Origin: Bolinopsis microptera
Taxonomy: Eukaryota > Ctenophora > Tentaculata > Lobata > Bolinopsidae
Length of the DNA: 64,000 bases
Reading direction: 5' to 3'
Assembly: GCF_026151205.1 (NCBI RefSeq)
Contig: NC_087084.1
Span: 11,185,453-11,249,452 of the forward strand
In this document: positions 33,914-45,000 of the stretch, piece by piece
Numbering within the stretch: position 1 is the first letter of the stretch
Layout of the letters: each line of letters starts with the position of its first letter
The notes under the pieces: generated by a model
Databases searched by the model: none
Told to the model about the DNA's origin: nothing
Seen by the model: the letters and a program-made list of their open reading frames with translations, nothing else
Translations under genes and position numbers: made by a program

Positions 33914-34454
33914 ATATCACGACAATCTGTCGTAAAACAGGGGTTCTAGAAAACCCACTTCCCGATGTTCCTGAAACCTGAAACTTTTTTTGCAGTCGAT
34001 TTGGTCAACGTCTAGACGCCCTGAAAAATTTCAGATCTCTAACTCGATTTTAACATGGTTTTTAAGGCACCTGAATATGGCGATTTTGGGTTTTTTACCG
34101 AATTTCGTATAACAGTGCTGGCGAGTATTTTATGCAAATTTCTTAAAAATCTCAACATAACTATTTTTTATTCCTGTCATCTTTGACATCAAATTAGAAT
34201 GTTTTGAACTAAAAATAAATCTGCTGAACGACTTCCGATGAGTCTTAATGCCTGAAAAACTCCTGCCGGAGGCGGCGGCCTTCGGCCGCCGCCTCCGGCC
34301 GGAGTGCACGCTTCGCGTGCACGAAAGAGGCTTGTAACGTGTACCAAAGGGGGTATAATAGTAAAGGGGGTATAATAGTAAAGGGGGTATAATAGTAAAG
34401 GGGGTACATAGTATACCCACAATAAATGCACCGGTCGTGCTTGCCAGCACTGTG
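33914..34454 (-). repeat. Double palindrome, segment A'
   Basis: Inverted copy of 31786-32325, including the twin hairpins (34265-34322) and the 17-bp tandem units. Homology stops at CACTGTG, exactly where segment A starts, so that edge is probably a true element end. The outside flanks differ. Confidence 0.85.
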
Positions 34455-34460
34455 ACATAC

Positions 34461-35993
34461 ATATTCAGGGATAGACGCTTTGCCAGTCAATTGTAGCCTG
34501 TATTTAATTGTCCATAGATTCAAAAGTATAAAAGATAAAGCCATTTCCGACCACAGGTCTTGCAAATAATTGTTTACACTTTAGTTTACATTGTATAAAC
34601 AAATTATTTGACGTCATAAACACCCCTTGATGACGTCATCAAGTTAACCGTTTTTAAAACTTGATTTTTGACAAAGTAATAACTTTTAAAATTAATTTTA
34701 AACCATTAAGGAGTAATTTTATTCAAAATCTGAGGAGATTTTCATCTTAGATAATTGTTCAAGCATTCTGAAAATCTACCGGAAAGTTTTTCTAGCTTGC
34801 TCCTTCATAAAGATATTCGTCATTGAAGTTTGTGCTTTTTTGAAGAATTATTTTATAAAAACGTCAATTTTGCGATTTAGTATTCTCTGGTGTTGGGCCA
34901 TGCCTTGAGTTGAGGAGCTCAGTTCTGCTTCCTATAGGTATAAATTGTGCATTAGGCTAGTTTTGAAGTTGAAAATCGAAAAGTTGCACACGTGGGGACA
35001 CGCCCAAATTGATAGAAAATTGCTAAAATCACTGAAAATTGCTGTTTTCGTCATTTTCGGTCAACTTTAGAGTGCCGTTGTGATTACAGTTCTTCTTGAA
35101 ATACTTTGAAACTTTGCATGCTTATCAAACTATATATAAAACAATTACATGAAAAAATTTACGGCGATTCAATATTGGATGCGCACGCAACGTCCGCTCA
35201 AAGTTTGCACGTGCGAAAGGTGAGAATTTTGCTCATTCGTGATTTCCAACAAATTCTGCTTTGCCACGACAGTTTAATGTCATTATATATGAATTTAATG
35301 CCAACTTGAATGAGTATTAGGTGGCATATTCAGTCAGTGATCGACCGATATGCTTACCTAAACACAAGGAAATGTTTTTAAAGGAAAATTTCGAAATCGT
35401 TGAAACTTCCTCCTTATTAATTAATGAAGATATCAGTTTATATTTCGACTTTATAAAGTACCCTGACATTATAATCAAAAAGAGATGATATTTTACCAAA
35501 ACCCATATTCATGGGTAGAGTGGACCGCTGCCAGTGTCTCTCTTTCCCAAACAAAAGGAAATGATATTAATTTGATTGACCGTTCTCAAATACAAAATGA
35601 TACCGAGAATGAAATCGGTCGCTCGCTTTTCCCATTCATTTACAATTGTAATAGATTAAGAAGATCTACCCAAAGGCAGCTGTACTCGGCAATAAAGATT
35701 CAATAAACTTCAGCTAATTCAATAAGCAATAACTACTACCCTTACCCCGAAATACTAGGTATCGATCCGAACGCAACCCAAAGAGATTTTTACAGCATCT
35801 GACTGATGTAATCAATCGAAATTTATTACAATTCGTAAGCCGTGAATGAATGGAAAAAGCGAGCGACCGATTTCATTCTCGGTATCATTTTGCATTTGAG
35901 AACGGTCAATCAAATTAATATCATTTCCTTTTGTTTGGGAAAGAGAGACACTGGCAGCGGTCCACTCTACCCATGAATATGGGTTTTGGTAAA
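34461..35993 (-). repeat. Double palindrome, segment B'
   Basis: Inverted copy of 32346-33884, with the CRE-like palindrome at 34626-34643 and the terminal-repeat element at 35488-35998. A and B are followed by A' and B', not by B' and A', so this is not a simple hairpin of one AB unit. Confidence 0.85.
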
Positions 35994-36259
35994 ATAATAT
36001 ATAGTCTATTCATCTGGTATACATGACCAAAACATAACGTGAAATGCTTCATTTTATTTTTATTTTGGTGAACCCCTTTCAGCCGTCCACGTACGTATAA
36101 TCAATAGTTGCATAATAGTGGTATAATTATAATGATCATAATATTTTACTTTTAGTAAGTAAACCTAATTTTAAATAGGTGATACTATTACTACTAGACT
36201 GTATTTCTCAAATTATCTAGGGAATTTGAAGGCAGAATCTTACTGCCGACTGCTCCATT

Positions 36260-37192
36260 ATGAACAAAAGAGAAAGACAACTTCTTATCGGATATGAATC
36301 CTTCATTTCTATTTCTTCACTGATCGGAGACACGCTCATTTTGGTCGGGTCCCTGAGGTACAATGCGATAAAGCTTCATAAAGTAATAGTTACCTTTATC
36401 CAATACATTGCTGTTGCAGATTTATTATTAACAGTGTTCAGTATTTTGCCCGGTGTAGTGTCCTTGGCTGCAAATGATTGGATCCTTGGAGACATCCTAT
36501 GTTACCTAGATCTGTTTGTATATGCTAGCTGTGCCTCGGTTGTATGTCAACTGATGGCTGCTATAGCTTTCTCTAAGCTGCTCATAGTCAAATATCCTCT
36601 CAGAGCATTTAACTTTCCAAGTAAAACTGCTCATATGATAGCCTGTGGGATGTGGGTATGCAGCTTCATATTCCCTACTGCAGCAATTGCTAGAGATAAA
36701 AGTGGTGTCTATTTTGATCATGATACCTACAACTGCGATTATAATTGGAGCAAGTGGACGAATACGGGAATTGCAGTTTACAGCACCGCGATAGGATTAA
36801 CCCTGCTCACTTTTACTTTGATCACTATAGTAAGTAGTGTGTTGTTGCTAGTTGTTGCTAGGAGGATTGCAGACAGAGGTCTCCAGTGGCAAGGGGTCCT
36901 GACAGTCCTGCTCACTGTTACCGTCCACACTCTCATCAGCATTCCCTCGGCTATCTACTACATCGCTCACTTTATTTTCCCAAAAGCCTACCTTAATAAT
37001 CTCTATACATTTGCGATGGGCATTTCCTTATTTGGGGTAACAGCTAACTTCTACATCCTTACACTCACTCTTAACAGCTTCAGGGGGTTCCTCAAATCTA
37101 GGATTAGGGTGATATCCAGCGTTCTTGTAAGGTGCTGTACTACTGGTGAGGGTTCTGTTAGAGAGGGGGAACGAAGAAGGTTGCTGGACTAA
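36260..37192 (+). CDS. Rhodopsin-class G protein-coupled receptor, intronless
   Basis: 310 residues with seven hydrophobic segments: TM1 about 10-31, TM2 42-66 (with AVADLLL), TM3 79-104, TM4 124-144, TM5 168-198, TM6 211-236, TM7 246-270. Cys81 (top of TM3) and Cys159 (second outer loop) form the usual disulfide pair. Key motifs are altered. The TM1 Asn is Asp (GDTLIL), D/ERY is replaced by SKLLIVKYPL (105-114), and NPxxY is reduced to ANFYIL (262-267). The short tail has Cys pairs (292-293) suited to palmitoylation and ends RRRLLD. The ligand cannot be inferred. The lack of introns and the loose motifs fit the large lineage-specific receptor sets of early animals. The start follows CCATT and is the first ATG of the frame. 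No family-level name is justified. Confidence 0.85.
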   Translation: MNKRERQLLIGYESFISISSLIGDTLILVGSLRYNAIKLHKVIVTFIQYIAVADLLLTVFSILPGVVSLAANDWILGDILCYLDLFVYASCASVVCQLMAAIAFSKLLIVKYPLRAFNFPSKTAHMIACGMWVCSFIFPTAAIARDKSGVYFDHDTYNCDYNWSKWTNTGIAVYSTAIGLTLLTFTLITIVSSVLLLVVARRIADRGLQWQGVLTVLLTVTVHTLISIPSAIYYIAHFIFPKAYLNNLYTFAMGISLFGVTANFYILTLTLNSFRGFLKSRIRVISSVLVRCCTTGEGSVREGERRRLLD

Positions 37193-37329
37193 ACTGATGA
37201 TTATTTGAGTAGATCAACGACTGTCACTAAGAATGCTCTGAACACTGAACTCTCTGACATGAGAAGAACAATGAACACTTGCTGATGAACTCGAAGATAG
37301 ACACTAGTTCTTGATTGTTTTATGAAAGG

Positions 37330-37335
37330 AATAAA
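37330..37335 (+). terminator. Polyadenylation signal (AATAAA) of the GPCR gene
   Basis: AATAAA lies 138 nt after the stop codon, with a TG-rich stretch downstream. This is a sensible 3' end for the intronless receptor gene. Confidence 0.5.
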
Positions 37336-37732
37336 ATGGAACGTTTGAAATTTTTCGCCATTTCAGTTGTAAAATGTTGGAGATTGAAAAAAATGATCAA
37401 ATATAACTATACTTAAACTTTCTATGTAGCTGTTTTTAATCAATTTTATTTGTTACATAATAATTGATAATGTTAGCTCCTTCGATATATCACAACCAGG
37501 AGTAAGGGATTACTAGCGATAAATTTATCTGTTTATTAAGAAATGAATTGTATTATTTTGTAGAACAATTTAATTAATTTATTGGAGGTTTCACGACAAA
37601 GATATTTTCACCAAGAATATGTTTTGAAAACATCTGTTTGAGTCCCGATTATGAAGACAGAGAATAGCAGAACCCAGAAGCAAACAATGAACTACTGAAT
37701 GATACGTCATAACTAACTCACATTTACGCTCC

Positions 37733-38283
37733 GGGCCCCGGGGACTCCTCCTCCCGGGGACTCCTCCTCCCCAGGGACTCCTCCTCCCGGGGACTCCTCC
37801 TCCCGGGGACTCCTCCTCCCGGGGACTCCTTCTCCCCGGGGACTCCTCCTCCCGGGGACTCCTCCTCCCGGGGACTCCTCCTCCCCGGGGACTCCTCCTC
37901 CCGGGGACTCCTCCTCCCCGGGGACTCCTCCTCCCCGGGGACTCCTCCTCCCCGGGGACTCCTCCTCCCCGGGGACTCCTCCTCCCCGGGGACTCCTCCT
38001 CCCGGGGACTCCTTCTCCCCGGGGCCTCCTTCTCCCCGGGGACTCCTCCTCCCGGGGATTCCTCCTCCCCGGGGACTCCTCCTCCCGGGGACTCCTCCTC
38101 CCCGGGGACTCCTCCTCCCGGGGACTCCTCCTCCCCAGGGACTCCTCCTCCCGGGGACTACTCCTCCCCGGGGACTCCTCCTCCCCGGGGACTCCTCCTC
38201 CCCGGGGACTCCTCCTCCCCGGGGACTCCTCCTCCCCGGGGACTCCTCCTCCCGGGGACTCCTCCTCCCCGGGGACTCCTCCA
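37733..38283. repeat. GC-rich minisatellite, 15-17-bp unit, about 35 copies
   Basis: Tandem units of GGGGACTCCTCCTCCC with an optional extra C, giving 15-, 16- and 17-bp variants. Rare substitutions (TTCTCC, GGATTCC, GGACTAC, CAGGGAC) mark single units. A minus-strand ORF through it (Glu/Ser/Pro/Gly/Arg repeats) reflects the repeat unit and has no other coding support. One strand is almost purely pyrimidine. Confidence 0.95.
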
Positions 38284-38394
38284 TTAGCATATGCTAAATT
38301 CTACCGTCCTGCTAAGACAACAAGACCCAAACTTGAAAATTAAAGGATATCCTTAGTCTTACAGTTGTTTACCTGATTTTGATCGTAACTGTTT

Positions 38395-38462
38395 CGTGGA
38401 GGACACCCAGGCTTTTATCTTTATAAACAGATGCAGCGGAATGACAGGCTGAACGCCGCCCA
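38395..38462 (+). repeat. Family A short element, divergent copy A5
   Basis: GGAGGACACCCAGGC through GCGGAATGACAGGCTGAACG to CCGCCCAGT matches the family A order. The 5' end and target duplication have eroded. Confidence 0.6.
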
Positions 38463-39086
38463 GTAAATAATTATACTATTATAGTAGGCGTGGTAATTAT
38501 TTGTAATCGATATTTGAGACTGATCATTGTTGCTAAATAGCTGCAGTGAGCATGTATTTAATGAGTTAAATTTCCTTTAACGACATTTCCAGGTGGTATC
38601 ATATCTACATCATAGTCTAGCGAATTACCTCTTAACCAGGTGATAAAATGGTCATCAAGCCTTCTTCCTCTAAAAAACCATCGAGTAAAATGCTTCCATT
38701 ATCACTCTTTTAAAACCGTATCAACTGCAGGCACTATAAATAACCCCTGTCAATTTCGGAGATAAAGATGCTGTTAGATTACCAGGTAATTTGGTGAACT
38801 TATAAATCCAGAAAACTATTTATTTTAAGTTTGAGTTTATAAATCCAGGATATCTTCTGTTAGATATGTTTTTACTTCAATTTTGATTTTAATGAAACCA
38901 TGATCAGATTGTTTTCATTCATAACTGAAAACATTGTAGTTCAATGGGGGGATTTTACTTATTTTTTGAATAAATCATTTTGCACCGCCTGTATCGTGTA
39001 GTTTTACAATTCATCGTCACCGAATTTGAACTTATTTGTAATTTATGACTTGTCGTCAGTTTATGTCAAATTGAAAGTGCCAGGAG

Positions 39087-39980
39087 ATGGGTCGGCTGTG
39101 TAGCTGTGTTATTGTCATACTTATAGTGTCTCTCGCATACCTGGGTTAGTCTTTAGCACTGAGCTAACAAATTCTCTAATGTTAGGATTTCAGCGCAGGT
39201 TTTTGCGCATGTTTAATTATGATTTATGTTGCCTCTTCTGAACTTATAGATTATAGAACTGCATTAATGATGTTGTGCTTAGATAATTTAACTTATGGAG
39301 TAAAAACTTGCATATAAAACCCAAGTATTCGATGATTCCGTTTTTCATTTTATGTTTTCTAAGTTAGAAAAACAAATAGCTGTTAAAAAAACAAAATTTA
39401 AAATTGAGCAGCTATTTATTTACATCAGTGGTTGGAGTACCAGTTCGCAGTTCTCTGGATAAAGATAACAACGTAAGAAAAAGTAGGAGTACATCCGCAG
39501 ATAATCCCACAGTTCACTTTCAGGAGAAGGAGATACTCTGCCCAGGGGTGAGGATTTCTGTGATTCTGTAATTTCTAACTAATGACAGTGATTTATAAAT
39601 TATAGTAATTGATAGATCTAACTTATGTATAAATACTTAAATAGTATTTAAGTATTTATACTATATGTTAAATCAAAAAACTAAAATTCAGACTTGCGTA
39701 TTTATTGAATACGCAAGTCTGAGTTTTAGTTTCTTGATTTAACATCTATTAGATGGACACATTGACATACGTCAAGTAAAGAGATTGGGTATTTTATATT
39801 AGTTCTGCAGCTGCAGCTAAGTGCTAACATATTTATCATTTACTAACAGTTGTATCATGAAAGAGAACTGAATATAACGAACTGAATATAACAAATTTAT
39901 CATAAAAGTATCATTTTTCACAGGCTTGCAGTCCAGGACTGAGGTGTGCAGAATACGGACATGTCGCACTGTGTTATTAA
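39087..39980 (+). CDS. Small secreted Cys-rich peptide precursor (77 aa, three exons)
   Basis: Exon 1 codes from ATG 39087 to 39144 and is followed by GTTAGT. It encodes a clean signal peptide (Arg, Cys, then a VIVILIVSLAYL core). Exon 2 is 39429-39547, after CATCAG and before GTGAGG. Exon 3 starts at 39924 after TTTTTCACAG and ends at TAA 39978-39980. The phases (1, then 0) match and the joined frame is open. Exon 2 is polar with a basic RKSR site suited to propeptide cleavage and ends with the first Cys. Exon 3 adds three more. Spacing in the last 21 residues is C-x3-C-x5-C-x8-C, one residue before the stop. A possible AATAAA is at 40160. This is the layout of a neuropeptide, hormone or defence/venom-type peptide. 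The C-terminal spacing faintly recalls CART peptides, but four Cys are too few. Function unknown. Confidence 0.6.
39627..39745. repeat. Two adjacent palindromes in an intron
   Basis: The first (39627-39660) is built on AAATACTTAA/TTAAGTATTT. The second (39665-39745) has arms of about 38 bp starting ATGTTAAATCAA and containing CAGACTTGCGTATT, around a TATTG centre. The second looks like a small fold-back MITE inside intron 2 of the secreted-peptide gene. Confidence 0.8.
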
Positions 39981-42035
39981 GATCCTGATCACGTGGTACT
40001 AAGAACACCTGACACGTGGTACTAAGTTATGTGATATTGAGATAACACTAATGGTCACGAGATTCAATTTAATGTCGGCCTTTGTTCCCTTTTTGTCGAT
40101 GAGCTACAGCCATTTTAATTTGCGAATCGGGAAGTGGGTAAAATTTCGATTTATATCACAATAAATATGCTCAAAGTTACATATGCTCCAAACTTCAATA
40201 TTATCAACAATTCCAGTTTTCGTATTATATGAGTTACTTTACTTTTCCTTTTGAAATATTGAGGTCCAAGGGGAGATTTTTAATTTAAATATGTATTTCT
40301 TAATCTAACTTTACTATGTATTTCTCAGTATCAGATTGAAGAATGAATTATCACTGCATTTCAAGCCACGATTTTTAATTTGAAATTTATAACTTGAGTG
40401 AAGACTGTGGATAATATAAACTTTAATAGCGTCATTTAAGTATGTAAGTAAATGCATGGCGCAGTATAATATGTTACAAAAGGAACATATTATAAGTGCG
40501 TCGTGCGTGGAATTATCTCACGCACATTATATTCGCACTTAAAGCCGTTTACCGCACATATTCGGTACCTTACCAATACCTATGTACCTACCGCAATAAA
40601 CATTAAACAGTTTCGGTGCCTTACCTACCTTAATTAAGATATTGACTAGTGACTCAATGAATCGTTTACCAGCAGCTCGATACCAAATATTTTATATATT
40701 CCAACCAAAGCGCCAAATATTTTATATAATTATATTCCGACCAAAGCACCAAACAGTTATTTTTTTGATAAGACATAGCTAGATGGAATAAAATATAGCG
40801 CTATTTTCTAAATGTATGCTATTTCCGATGAAATATGAGTGCTGAGTAACTTTTAAAATGTAAAGTAGCATGATTAATGGTTATTCCATTTTGAGAATCA
40901 AAATGGTGTAAATTTTGAGTAAAAGACACCACATTTCTGAGTAGATAAACATTCCAACGATTGCACTTTTATCCCCTCCACCCGTAATCAATCTTCATTT
41001 TACAAATCCCTTCTCCATCGGCTAATTACGTAATATGTGATCGACTCCTTTACTTATACGAATAATTATAAACCTAACAATAACATTATGTTATAGTAGT
41101 TGGTAATGTTTGGGCAGCTTTCTAACACAGAAAGACTAACTTAAGAAAATTCGCCAAACATTTCGCAATTATTCGCTGCACATGAGCCGCACTATTCGCA
41201 AAATTTTCCGCTAAGCCGCACATTAAACAATTATACTTATAAGCAAGTGCTGAGTCGCACTTTTCACAACATTTTGGCGTACTTATATGTTGGCTCTGGT
41301 ATATTAATATTTTACACGGCTTCCCAATCTTCTCGCGTTATATTTAGTAAAAACGCTGAGAGATGAAGCTGAAAGTTAAAAGATCCTACGTTTTCCTATA
41401 AAGTTTCAACAGTCTGCCCAGACACGTGCTTCTCTCACTAAGCATTGTATGATCCTCAACAATTGATGTGGGTGGGGACTGGAGCACTACCTCGAGTTCT
41501 TGGTCCATAGAGCAGCAGTTTATTTACTACTATAGAGTGCAATGAAGACAAATAAACAGCACGTGAACCGCTAAAACATCACAGGTTTAGCATCCGGTTT
41601 TCAGTCTACCAGTTAAAAACAATAAGGGAGCTCTCTGAAAGACCATAAAGGAGTCCTATAAACAATAAATACCATCTGGAGAATTGTCGAAGTGGTGGAT
41701 GGTGGAACAGGTGGCATATCTATATTATATTTTAAACTTGACGAAATCTTACCGGCAGCGGCAAAAAACTGAAAATTGAGGGGTTTCTAGTAGTAAATAG
41801 TCTATAGTAAAACAGCTGGTATATAGTATATTAATATAGTAAGACAAACAATTAGAGAGTATTGAGCTGAGAGAAAACAAAGGCTGCGCTGCAGTAGTAC
41901 GATCGAACGAAGGAGAGAAAACGGTATAGAGAGTAAAGGTATCCCCACCTGGAGTATCATAAACAATAAACACGTGTGAACAAAGCCACGCGCCCAGCTT
42001 GAACGTGCACCCGACAACAATGAACCCTTTTTAGA
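39981..42035. other. Intergenic between peptide gene and protease gene
   Basis: AT-rich. It contains nested hairpins at 40466-40540 and a truncated MITE family C copy at about 40975-41055 (CCGTAATCAATCTTCATTTT through AATTACGTAATATGTGATCGAC). No other gene was recognised. Minus-strand frames at 41.75-42.02 kb are open but show no family signature. Confidence 0.5.
40466..40540. repeat. Nested hairpins
   Basis: ATAATATGTT..AACATATTAT (40466-40493) is followed by an outer AAGTGCG..CGCACTT pair that encloses GTGCGTG..CACGCAC. There is no coding. Possibly a remnant of an inverted-repeat element. Confidence 0.65.
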
Positions 42036-42042
42036 TATATAA
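42036..42042 (+). promoter_or_regulatory. TATA box of the protease gene
   Basis: TATATAA lies 59 bp before the ATG at 42095, giving a predicted start site near 42066 and a short 5' UTR. Confidence 0.6.
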
Positions 42043-42094
42043 GACTGTAATCCACATCACCAATAATATAATCCGAATCCGTATTCGTGTCAAA

Positions 42095-45000
42095 ATGCTT
42101 CGAGTATCCGTGCTAACTATCCTGCTGGCAGCAGTTGCTGCTGTTTTGGTGGATGATGCTACCCTTGATAGCATGCTCCAGAACCCGAGTGAGATGGGAA
42201 AGGTTTTCGTTGAGTTCGAGGAAAAACACCATCGAGGAAGCTCCCAGGAAGAGAGATCAATGAGATTCAGGGCTTTTAGGAAGCATGCTCAGGTTTGTCA
42301 AAACTTTAATTTTTAGATTACCAGTTTTATTTTATAATTTGATGCTCAATTGGTACTCTTCATAAGAGTGAAGTTTTAATTATAACACGTCGTCGTAAAA
42401 TTACAACTTCTATCATCTTTTAACGCGATTTTTGAGCATTCGAGGTTCCCATATTCCAAAAAATTATAACAAAAATGCTGTGCCATCTCATTTAAAAGAA
42501 CTATACTAAAATATTACTCTTACTTCAGAATACATTACTTCATATTATTAATATTACTCTTACTTCAGGATACATTACTAAATATTATTAATATTACTCT
42601 AACCTCAGGAAATCTCCGTCCACAACCACGGAGACTCCACCTGGAAAGAAGGCATGAACCACTTTGCTGACATGACAGATGATGAACGTCACTCCTTCCT
42701 TGGTCTGAACGTGACCAACGTTCAGAGAATGGAGAAAAGACAAGAAAGAGAAGATGAAGGATCAGACGATGGAGCTGCAGACGATGAACCTCTTGCCAGG
42801 TCCTGGATAAGAGTTGGAGCGGTCACTGAGATCAAGAACCAGGGAAGCTGTGGGTCCTGCTGGGCGTTTGGAGCCATGGGAGCCCTAGAGGGTGCCTACA
42901 AGCTCAAGACTGGTGTTCTGCGAAACTTCGCAGAGGAGCAGATGCTGGACTGTACCTATCCGGAAAGAGACGGTTGTGGAGGCGGGTGGATGAGGGATGG
43001 TGTGGATTCAGTTCGAGTGGCTGGAAAGCTAGCCAGCACTGCTGATTATCCTTACCGAGGTGCTGATGGTAGTTGCAGTTTAGAAGAATATCCCAACTCT
43101 ATGGTTGGTGCTAACGTGGAGGCCTACGTTGAGATAGAGGAGGGTGAAGTTCACACAATCCGTGCTCTGTCTCTGAGACCCCTAGCAGTGACGATCAATG
43201 TCCGTGACTCCTTCTTCTCCTACACTTCCGGGATTTACCGGGACAATACCAGAACTAGGTAAGATGGGCAGGTTTTCTTATTTTTGCTTTTCCACCACTC
43301 AGTTTAGTTAGTCTGTTTATATTGGATTTGGATTTTTATTTTGATTTAAGCTTTATTGACCGCACAATACAGCTGTTAAATATTTTAACCATGTCTAATC
43401 CAAGTTTTCCGAACCACGCGCTGACCGCGGTAGCCTACACCGAACAGTACATCCTGATTAAGAACTCCTGGGGATCAGAGTGGGGAGATGACGGTTTCAT
43501 TAAGGTTGCGAGAAACTACGATGGGTGTTCTTTCCACAGGTAATAAAATACAACCATATAAGGAGTGTCGCGTGACTACCGTAGTGTCACGTGACTTCCA
43601 TAGTGTCACGTGACTACCATAGTGTCACGTGTTAGGTCACGTCGTTATGAATGGTTGGGGAGATGACGGCGAGAAATTACAATGGAGGGACGTTTAAACT
43701 TCGGCACTATCCGTCGCGGAGTCGAGTCCGCGGCGGAGCCGCCGGACTCCGAGCGGACTCCAAGCGGACTCCGGCGGAGCCGCCGGACTCCGAGCGGACT
43801 CCGGCGGTGCTCCGCCAAAATGTATTTACAGTGGACTCGAGTACATTTTGGCGGACTCCGAGCGGAGCCGAGCGGACTCCGAGCGGACTTTAAAGTCCGC
43901 CGCGGACTCCGAGCGGCTCCGCGGCGGCTCGGTGGAGTGTCCGCCGCGGACTAAGCCACTAGGCGGACTCCGGTCCGCCGCGGACTCCGGCGGAGTGCTT
44001 GGCGGACTCCGCCGGACCTCTCCGCCAGACTTGAATCCGGCGGAGTCCGGCGGAGCTTGGCGGAGTCCGCCAGCTCGGCGGACTCCGCTCGGAGTCCGCC
44101 GGACTCCAACAGAGTCCACTGACTTCCGACCTCCGTCTTCCGACCCTCGGCTAAATTTGTCACGTGACATACAATTAACATAGCATTTTGCAATATTGTG
44201 GTCAGATGAAAAGGTCGCTAGTGATAAACCTTAACCATTACCCTCACAATGTCAATAGTGTACAACTCTAGTCCTAACTTTGACCCTATAATGTATAAAG
44301 TTAAACGTTGACCCTAACCCTCCACCAAACCGTCCGCAGCGAAATATCAATGTCATTGACTGGTCACGTGACCAAAACAATTTTTGTCATATTATCTCAT
44401 ATGGGGAAGCGTTTTTAGTTTTACCCTACACGTTGCATGTGGCGTCATTCGGCCGGATCCCAGCAAGCAAAAATACGTCGACCATGGCCATCACAGGACG
44501 ACGCCAGCCAGCACTCTCTACGCTCTTCGAGCTCCGATCGTCCTGTGACGAAGTAAGGACGAAGCCTGAGGTCCTCAGGTAACATCGACCACCGATTGAA
44601 AATTCAAAGATTTTTTGACATAAGGGTCAAATGTAAAACTAAAATCTTGATGCTGATTGATTGACGACGTCAATTTTTGAGCACAGCGCGAGCGCATGCG
44701 GAAAAGGACCGCGTAGCTAGTCAAGATGTTGATAAATATTTGGCTTGTGGCGCGATGTGTTGCTCTAACTATAGCCCTCTCGCTTGCAGTAGCGCGCGAC
44801 CGCCGGAAATGACTTGTGGAACAAGCGCGCCCGCAGCGGCGCGAAAGCACCTGGTTAGCTAAATGAACGCGATGTGCCTTGCATTGTAGGATGAAATCCT
44901 ACTAGCTGACGCCACTCGCAGCTGTGATGTTCGCTGTACGTCAGCGATCGAAATTTATACGCGTATCACCCGTTAAGATGTGCCACCCGACGCGCCACGC

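Noticed and set aside
37724-38290. A 188-residue minus-strand ORF of Glu-Ser-Pro-Gly-Arg repeats
   Set aside because: It is the translation of the minisatellite in one frame, with no independent start context, splice signal or non-repeat domain.
43651-44183. Overlapping Ser/Pro/Arg-rich ORFs on both strands, repeated at 46400-46841
   Set aside because: They arise from GGCGGACTCC-like repeats that are open in most frames.
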